DNA of 64,000 nucleotides. Source: Coralloluteibacterium stylophorae. GTDB taxonomy: Bacteria > Pseudomonadota > Gammaproteobacteria > Xanthomonadales > Xanthomonadaceae. The notes below the pieces were generated by a model. That model was not told where the DNA came from. It ran no database searches and worked only from the letters and a program-made list of their open reading frames with translations. Positions 62,724 to 64,000 of the stretch are shown in pieces; position 1 is the first letter of the stretch, and the number at the start of each line of letters is the position of its first letter. Position numbers and translations under genes: made by a program. The stretch spans positions 434,001-498,000 of the forward strand of contig NZ_JAGQFT020000001.1 of assembly GCF_018122625.2 (NCBI RefSeq), read 5' to 3'.

Positions 62724-62748
62724 ACAGACGATCCGCAAGGGTCCGTAG

Positions 62749-62790
62749 AAGGCCGCGAAACCCAGCAACCACGGGCTTCGCGGCCTTTTT
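62749..62790 (+). terminator. ssrA terminator
   Basis: 11-bp stem AAGGCCGCGAA/TTCGCGGCCTT with a 17-nt loop and five T. Confidence 0.9.
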
Positions 62791-63395
62791 CGTTTCCGCT
62801 CCTGTCCGCCGCGGGTCATGAGGCGGTTGGGCAAGAGAAGGACCGAGAGCAGGTGCTCCCGGCCTCGATCGCCTTCGGAATGATGCAGCCGTTGAGGCGC
62901 ATGCAGCCTGCGTATGCGATGGCAGGCAGCGACGTCACCCTCGCGCTGCGACAGGCCTGCGCCGTTTGTTCGCATGCGACGCATGGATTGGACCGGGCCG
63001 TCTCGAACCTGGCGGCGGCCACCAGAAAAAATATCGCAGACGGACAGCTCGACCTTGTTCGCCATCTTCATCCTGCGATTGGCGCCGGAGCGGACGAAGC
63101 GAGCAAGGCCTCAAGCCGCTCGGTGCAACCGTGCCAGCGCGACGACGCTGTTGACCGCCATGCACCGGATGTCACGCATGCAAGGTGGCCGACGCTCCGC
63201 CCGCGTCGGCGGATGAAACTGTGTTGTTCGCCACGTCGCGGCGAATCGGCGCCCGCATGCCTACCGGCTTCGCATCGCCCGGTCGCAGGCACTGCGTCGC
63301 GCTTCGGCTGCGTTGCCGTAGCGCATGCGGCCGCGCTGGCCGTCAGCCGGACGTCCACGGACGGCATCCGGTCCGGCAACGCACCTCGAAGATGA
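62791..63395. other. 600-bp stretch without a convincing gene
   Basis: Six frames contain only short Arg/Ala/Pro-rich frames without domain signatures or ribosome sites. Base composition looks slightly less GC-rich than neighbouring genes. No inverted repeats, REP units or tRNA-like folds were noticed. It may be decayed coding DNA. Confidence 0.4.
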
Positions 63396-63644
63396 TCATG
63401 CGGGGCCCCACACGCTGCCGGCGGCTGCGTACGTGCGCTCGACGCGGAAATCGCGCAGCCCCTGCTCGACGCGCACGACCGCGGGCAGACCGGTGGTGCG
63501 GAACCAGCTCCGGGCCAGCACGTCGGCCCCGGCGATGGCGGCCTCGCGGTCCAGGAATGGGCGAGGATCGCCGGGACCGTCGGTACGGATCTGCCACTGC
63601 CCCGTCCAGGCGTTACGGCTCACATCGAAACTGCGTCCGTCCAT
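63396..63644 (-). CDS. Small DUF2188-like protein
   Basis: 82 residues from ATG 63644 (ACGAGG 6 nt upstream); the frame is open to 63800 but Arg-rich. MDGRSFDVSRNAWTGQWQIR, then PFLDREAAIAGADVLARSWF resembles DUF2188, a short domain in which a W-x-V strand is followed by a helix beginning with T/D-x-x-E-A. Function unknown. No neighbour gives a hint. Confidence 0.55.
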   Translation of the reverse strand: MDGRSFDVSRNAWTGQWQIRTDGPGDPRPFLDREAAIAGADVLARSWFRTTGLPAVVRVEQGLRDFRVERTYAAAGSVWGPA

Positions 63645-63920
63645 GCTGCCTCGTCCTCGCTCGTGGGTCCGGATGCCGCGACGCCGGCGAGCGAAGGTGC
63701 GACCCCGGCACGTCGCCATGCGGGTCGCCGTCGCGTGCGGCGCAGGTCGGCACGCAGGGCGTGCCGGCGCAGCATCGCCAAAGCCCTGCGGCACGCACAC
63801 CTGACTTTTCTCAATTTTCCTGCGCCGTGGACGCTACGCGTCGGTCCGTGCCGGCCACGCTGTCGCGCCCATCGCGCTGAGGAGACAGCCGCGTGCGGAG
63901 CTGCCGTGCAGCCGCTACCG

Positions 63921-64000
63921 CTATGAGTCGACCTCGAAGCGCAGCGGCACGATCGACAGCGGGCGCTGCGGGTCGTTGCTCTCGATGCACAGGCGCCCGT
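63921..64000 (-). CDS. C-terminal end of a probable exported protein
   Basis: Only the last 25 codons are present, reading GRLCIESNDPQRPLSIVPLR and ending FEVDS. The LCIxSNDPxxPLxxVPL pattern is the last strand pair of an Ig-like (HYDIN/ASPM-type) repeat common at the end of secreted Xanthomonad proteases and surface proteins. The rest lies beyond the right edge. Confidence 0.5.
   Translation of the reverse strand, partial: GRLCIESNDPQRPLSIVPLRFEVDS

Noticed and set aside
62586..63071. 161-codon minus-strand frame across the 3' part of tmRNA
   Set aside because: Its middle (WGESNPRPKALHLRSYMLSS) is the antisense reading of the tmRNA T-arm region, a well-known spurious protein in databases.
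62724..64000. Integrated element attached at ssrA
   Set aside because: No duplicate of the ssrA 3' end, integrase or phage gene is visible in the remaining 1.3 kb.

Overview
This window is a 64 kb chromosomal segment from a high-GC gammaproteobacterium of the order Lysobacterales (Xanthomonadales). Three things point there: the DSF quorum-sensing cluster rpfB-rpfF-rpfC-rpfG next to two aconitase genes and lysS-prfB; kynurenine-pathway genes kynU-kmo; and fur divergent from bamE (omlA) upstream of smpB-ssrA. No prophage, insertion sequence, CRISPR array or rRNA/tRNA gene was found. The only stable RNA gene seen is tmRNA. Start codons GTG and TTG are common, and several genes look leaderless.

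Layout. 1-1473: start of the his operon on the minus strand (TrpR-like repressor, hisG, hisD running off the edge) with a clear operator. 1.6-9.6 kb: RcnB-like protein, pdxY, hisS, FNR-type regulator, folD, kynU-kmo. 9.6-10.3 kb: large REP array. 10.3-16.4 kb (minus): ald and the ftsK-lolA-rarA-crcB run. 16.6-24.9 kb: trxB, a FemAB-like acyltransferase, aat, infA (plus); clpS-clpA (minus); nudJ-mnmA-hflD (plus, overlapping starts and stops). 24.9-31.7 kb: acnB and acnA (rpfA) around a VapBC-type toxin-antitoxin pair, with REP arrays at both 3' ends. 31.7-41.2 kb: a lipoprotein, then rpfB and rpfF (plus) facing rpfG-rpfC (minus), then lysS and the frameshifted prfB. 41.4-52.4 kb: a TPR-GGDEF diguanylate cyclase, then a minus-strand run carA-carB-greA-(COG4255-like)-recJ-lipoprotein. 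52.4-60.1 kb: dapB, the hrcA-grpE-dnaK-dnaJ heat-shock set, recN. 60.1-62.8 kb: fur/bamE, rnfH, ratA, smpB, ssrA. The last 1.2 kb is gene-poor: a small DUF2188-like protein and the C-terminal end of an exported protein.

How the genes work together. RpfF makes the DSF fatty-acid signal, RpfB (acyl-CoA ligase) turns it over, RpfC senses it and should phosphorylate RpfG. The main surprise is that RpfG keeps an intact receiver domain and its GYP motif but has lost metal-binding histidines of the HD-GYP phosphodiesterase (HD reads ND; the HH pair reads YQ). Signal output is therefore probably not c-di-GMP hydrolysis. An intact diguanylate cyclase with a product-inhibition site lies 3 kb away. The other main regulatory finds are a palindrome inside the his promoter, a terminator with competing helices in the ald leader, three sigma-32-like promoters with identical 14-nt spacers in the hrcA-grpE-dnaK region, and three 14-bp iterons upstream of vapBC.
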